A stretch of 15,869 nt of DNA from assembly GCA_934438055.1 (NCBI GenBank), contig CAKSAY010000016.1:1-15869 (forward strand). Direction: 5' to 3'. This document shows positions 13,248-15,869 of the stretch, piece after piece. Positions within the stretch are counted from its first letter, which is position 1. Each line of letters opens with the position of its first letter. Made by a program: the position numbers and the translations under genes. The notes below the pieces were generated by a model that did no database searches, was not told where the DNA came from, and saw only the letters and a list, made by a program, of their open reading frames with translations. This stretch comes from an uncultured Oscillospiraceae bacterium (GTDB lineage: Bacteria > Bacillota > Clostridia > Oscillospirales > Ruminococcaceae).

Positions 13248-15626
13248 ATGAAATTGTCGATGAGATGGCTGTCTGATTATTTAAAATTGGATGTTTCTAT
13301 CAAAGAATTTATCGATAGAATGACTATGACCGGTTCTAAAGTTGAGGGATATGCTATCGAGGGTGAAGAAATTGAAAAGGTTGTTGTGGGACGGATTCAG
13401 AGCATTGTTCCGCACCCGAATGCAGACAAGCTTGTTATTTGCCAAGTGGAGGTCGGTTTGGAAAAACCACTGCAAATTGTGACGGGTGCAACAAACGTCT
13501 TTGAGGGGGCGCTTGTTCCTGTTTGTCTCAATGGTGCACGATTGCCTGATGGCACAAAAATTAAAACAGGGAAGCTTAGAGGAGAGCTTAGCGAGGGGAT
13601 GTTGTGCAGTCTTGCGGAGCTTAACGTTACAAAAAATGATTTTCCCTATGCTATTGAGGATGGCATTTTTATTTTGCAAGAAGAATGTAAACCGGGCGAT
13701 AAAATACAAGATGCTATTGGTTTAAATGATATATCGGTTGAATTTGAAATTACGCCAAATCGGCCGGATTGTCTCTCTGTTTTGGGCCTCGCAAAAGAGG
13801 CTTCAGCTTCTTTTGATCTGCCAATGCAATATATAGCGCCTATTTTAAAGAACGAAAAAGAGGACATTGCAAACTATCTGCATGTTTCTGTACAGGCGCC
13901 TGCCCTATGTAAACGCTATATGGCCAAGGTTGTGAAGAATATTCATATACAACCCTCTCCCAGATGGATGAGAGAGCGTCTGCGCGCTAGTGGTGTCCGT
14001 CCGATTAATAATCTTGTCGACATTACAAACTATGTGATGTTAGAATATGGTCAGCCTATGCACGCATTTGACTGGAAAGATGTTGAGAAAGGAAAAATTG
14101 TCGTTCGTACAGCGAATGCTGAGGAGAAAATAACAACATTAGAGGGTATTGCACATCCGTTGCGTCCTGACATGCTGGTGATTGCAGATTCAGTCAAACC
14201 GATTGCTGTAGCCGGCGTTATGGGTGGAGAATATAGCGGCATTCATGAAGACACGCAGACAGTCGTTTTTGAATCAGCATGTTTTGACGGCAGTTCTGTT
14301 CGTTCCACTTCAAGGGTGCTAGGGCTTAGAACAGAATCCTCTGCACGATTTGAAAAAGGGTTGGATCCAAACGGTTGCCGGGTAGCTTTAATGCGTGCTT
14401 GCGAATTGGTTGAAGAATTGGGCGCCGGAGAGGTTGTTGGCGGGATGATAGACCTGTTTGACGGCCGAGAAGAAAGTGTGCGCACAGTTTTGTTTGACCC
14501 CGATTGGATTAATCAATTTTTGGGCATCTCTTTGAAAGAAGAGGAGATGATACAGATTCTCAACCGTCTTTCTTTTGAAGTGAAAGATGGGAAAGTCTTC
14601 ATTCCTTCCTTTAGAATGGATGTTTTAGAAAAGGCAGATATTGCCGAGGAAATAGCACGTATTTATGGATATGATAAAATCCCTTCTCATATGATTCGAG
14701 GACGGGCAGAGGCGAGTCTTACTAAAGATCAACAATTTAGACGGGATGTTGATGATATCATGCGTTCTATGGGCTGTTCGGAGATTTATACCTATTCATT
14801 TATTAGCCCGAAGCTATTGCGCTCTATTCAACTTCCTGCCGATAGTGCACTGTTAAATGCTGTGACAATTCAAAACCCCCTTGGGGAGGAGACAAGCATG
14901 ATGAGGACGACTATGCTGCCCTCTATGCTCAAAGCGCTTGCGGATAACTATAAAGTTAGAAATCAGAAGGCATGGTTATATGAGATAGGGCGAGTTTATC
15001 TGCCACAGCATGGCCGGGAGTTGCCGAATGAGACGGATATATTAGCGATTGGCCTATTTGGAGACGGCACAAGCTTTTATACTATCAAAGGGATGGTTGA
15101 GGCTATGCTTGGAGGATTGCATATAACGGACTGGGATGTTCAAACGGCGCAAGAGTTTCCGTTTTTACATCCGGGCAGAGCCGCTAAGATTGTGAAGGAC
15201 GGCGTTGTTCTTGGTACATTTGGAGAGGTTCATCCGATGGTGTGTGAGAACTTTGGATTGGGAACGAAGACATATATTGCAGAGTTTTCACTGCCAGAGC
15301 TTCGGAAGGTTGCCTTAGGTGTGCCTAATTATCAACCGTTGCCTAAACATCCGTCGAATTTGCGAGATTTATGCCTGATTTGTGATGAGAGTGTTTTTTG
15401 TGCAGACATTGTAAAGACAATCAATCAGAGCATGGGAAAGATTTTGGAACGAGTGACGTTATTCGATGTTTATCAGGGAGAACAAATTCAGGAGGGAAAG
15501 AAAAGTTTATCTTTTTCAATTGAAATGAGGGCGACCGATCGAACGATTACTGATAAAGAAGCGGATGCTGCCATTGAGAAAACTTTAAAAAATCTTCGGG
15601 AAAAAAATGTATATTTGAGAGTTTAG
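13248..15626 (+). CDS. pheT: Phenylalanyl-tRNA synthetase beta subunit
   Basis: PheT is the beta subunit, which binds tRNA and edits Tyr-tRNA-Phe. The 792 residues match the full bacterial form. Domains in order are an EMAP-type tRNA-binding domain (about 42-155), the B3/B4 editing domain (about 215-380, preceded by VEFEITPNRPDCLS at 164-177 and containing RPINNLVDITNYVM at 251-264), B5 (about 400-470), a catalytic-like core, and a C-terminal anticodon-binding ferredoxin-fold domain (about 698-792, starting PLPKHPSNLRDL). GAGGAG ends 7 bases before the ATG. No frame damage is seen. It is the second gene of the pheST operon and is followed by a strong terminator. Confidence 0.98.
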   Translation: MKLSMRWLSDYLKLDVSIKEFIDRMTMTGSKVEGYAIEGEEIEKVVVGRIQSIVPHPNADKLVICQVEVGLEKPLQIVTGATNVFEGALVPVCLNGARLPDGTKIKTGKLRGELSEGMLCSLAELNVTKNDFPYAIEDGIFILQEECKPGDKIQDAIGLNDISVEFEITPNRPDCLSVLGLAKEASASFDLPMQYIAPILKNEKEDIANYLHVSVQAPALCKRYMAKVVKNIHIQPSPRWMRERLRASGVRPINNLVDITNYVMLEYGQPMHAFDWKDVEKGKIVVRTANAEEKITTLEGIAHPLRPDMLVIADSVKPIAVAGVMGGEYSGIHEDTQTVVFESACFDGSSVRSTSRVLGLRTESSARFEKGLDPNGCRVALMRACELVEELGAGEVVGGMIDLFDGREESVRTVLFDPDWINQFLGISLKEEEMIQILNRLSFEVKDGKVFIPSFRMDVLEKADIAEEIARIYGYDKIPSHMIRGRAEASLTKDQQFRRDVDDIMRSMGCSEIYTYSFISPKLLRSIQLPADSALLNAVTIQNPLGEETSMMRTTMLPSMLKALADNYKVRNQKAWLYEIGRVYLPQHGRELPNETDILAIGLFGDGTSFYTIKGMVEAMLGGLHITDWDVQTAQEFPFLHPGRAAKIVKDGVVLGTFGEVHPMVCENFGLGTKTYIAEFSLPELRKVALGVPNYQPLPKHPSNLRDLCLICDESVFCADIVKTINQSMGKILERVTLFDVYQGEQIQEGKKSLSFSIEMRATDRTITDKEADAAIEKTLKNLREKNVYLRV

Positions 15627-15717
15627 ATATTCCTTTGTAAAGTTTGCGTTTAAACAACTATTTTTTAATATTATGTTTTGCAGTGTTATATTCTCTCATG
15701 TTCACATATGAAAACAA

Positions 15718-15753
15718 AAAGCTATCTGAAAGTTTTTTCAGATGGCTTTTTAT
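15718..15753 (+). terminator. Intrinsic terminator of pheST
   Basis: A 14-bp stem (15718-15731 with 15736-15749, one G-U pair; core ATCTGAAA/TTTCAGAT) has a 4-base loop and leads into TTTTTATT. It lies about 90 bases after pheT. Confidence 0.9.
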
Positions 15754-15764
15754 TGTATAAAGAA

Positions 15765-15787
15765 AACCACTCGCTAGGCGAGTGGTT
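15765..15787. repeat. Perfect 10-bp hairpin
   Basis: AACCACTCGC (15765-15774) and GCGAGTGGTT (15778-15787) enclose a 3-base loop (TAG). It has no T-run on the plus strand and lies just past the pheST terminator, so it is probably the edge of another element. Confidence 0.85.
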
Positions 15788-15869
15788 CAGTAGAAGGCGA
15801 AAGCCGATGATGAAAAAAAGAAACTCCTTTTGGTGTAGAATAAGGTTGCGGCTTGACAACTGCAAAAAA
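15765..15869 (+). mobile_element. Structured sequence cut by the window edge: possible IS200/IS605-type end or ncRNA
   Basis: After the 10-bp hairpin come GGC-GAAA-GCC (15796-15805), a GNRA-like mini-hairpin, and long-range arms AAGCCG (15801-15806) and CGGCTT (15849-15854) that compete with it. TTGACA (15853-15858) could be a -35 element whose -10 lies outside. Subterminal hairpins and a long untranslated left end are typical of IS200/IS605 elements, but no transposase is visible. A structured RNA is equally possible. Confidence 0.3.

Overview
The window looks like chromosome of a low-GC, spore-forming anaerobe of the class Clostridia, probably an Oscillospiraceae/Ruminococcaceae-type lineage. 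The reasons are a canonical 267-residue Spo0A, strong AGGAGG-type ribosome binding sites, Bacillus/Clostridium gene neighbourhoods (lepA-hemW, pheS-pheT) and A/T-rich intergenic DNA with intrinsic terminators. I see no phage genes, CRISPR array, rRNA or tRNA. The only hints of mobile or repetitive DNA lie at the two edges: a tandem hairpin repeat at 1-240, and a hairpin-led, structured-looking sequence at 15765-15869.

Layout, left to right. Positions 1-371 hold the tandem repeat and a short spacer. A cytoplasmic-type M14 metallopeptidase (+) then converges with a zinc-ribbon/TM2-domain membrane protein (-). A perfect-consensus promoter (2236-2264) drives a 25-codon leader peptide and a CorA-type Mg2+ transporter (+), followed by three hairpin terminators. 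From 11834 down to 3698 everything is on the minus strand. In transcription order this is an unknown two-helix membrane protein and luxS, then a LysM-G5-M23 envelope peptidase, then spo0A with its own terminator, then a divergent second Spo0A-like regulator with lepA and hemW. On the plus strand at the right, pheS-pheT form an operon behind a promoter and an attenuator-like hairpin, closed by a strong terminator at 15718-15753.

How the parts work together. PheS and PheT are the two subunits of phenylalanyl-tRNA synthetase. LepA is the ribosomal GTPase EF4 and HemW a radical-SAM haem chaperone. Spo0A is the master regulator of sporulation. The envelope peptidase next to it may act in cell-wall remodelling, possibly during sporulation. 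LuxS belongs to the activated methyl cycle and makes the AI-2 precursor.

The best leads are regulatory. (1) The corA leader peptide begins MVDDSDRP, an acidic/proline N-terminus like the Mg2+-sensing leader peptides of enterobacteria, and it overlaps two mutually exclusive hairpins. (2) A second Spo0A-like protein keeps its phosphorylation site but has a changed DNA-recognition helix. (3) A near-consensus Fur box lies at the start site of the luxS operon, with a possible pseudoknotted leader behind it. (4) A perfect 16-bp palindrome lies at the predicted spo0A start site. (5) A Phe-codon-rich leader runs through the pheS attenuator.
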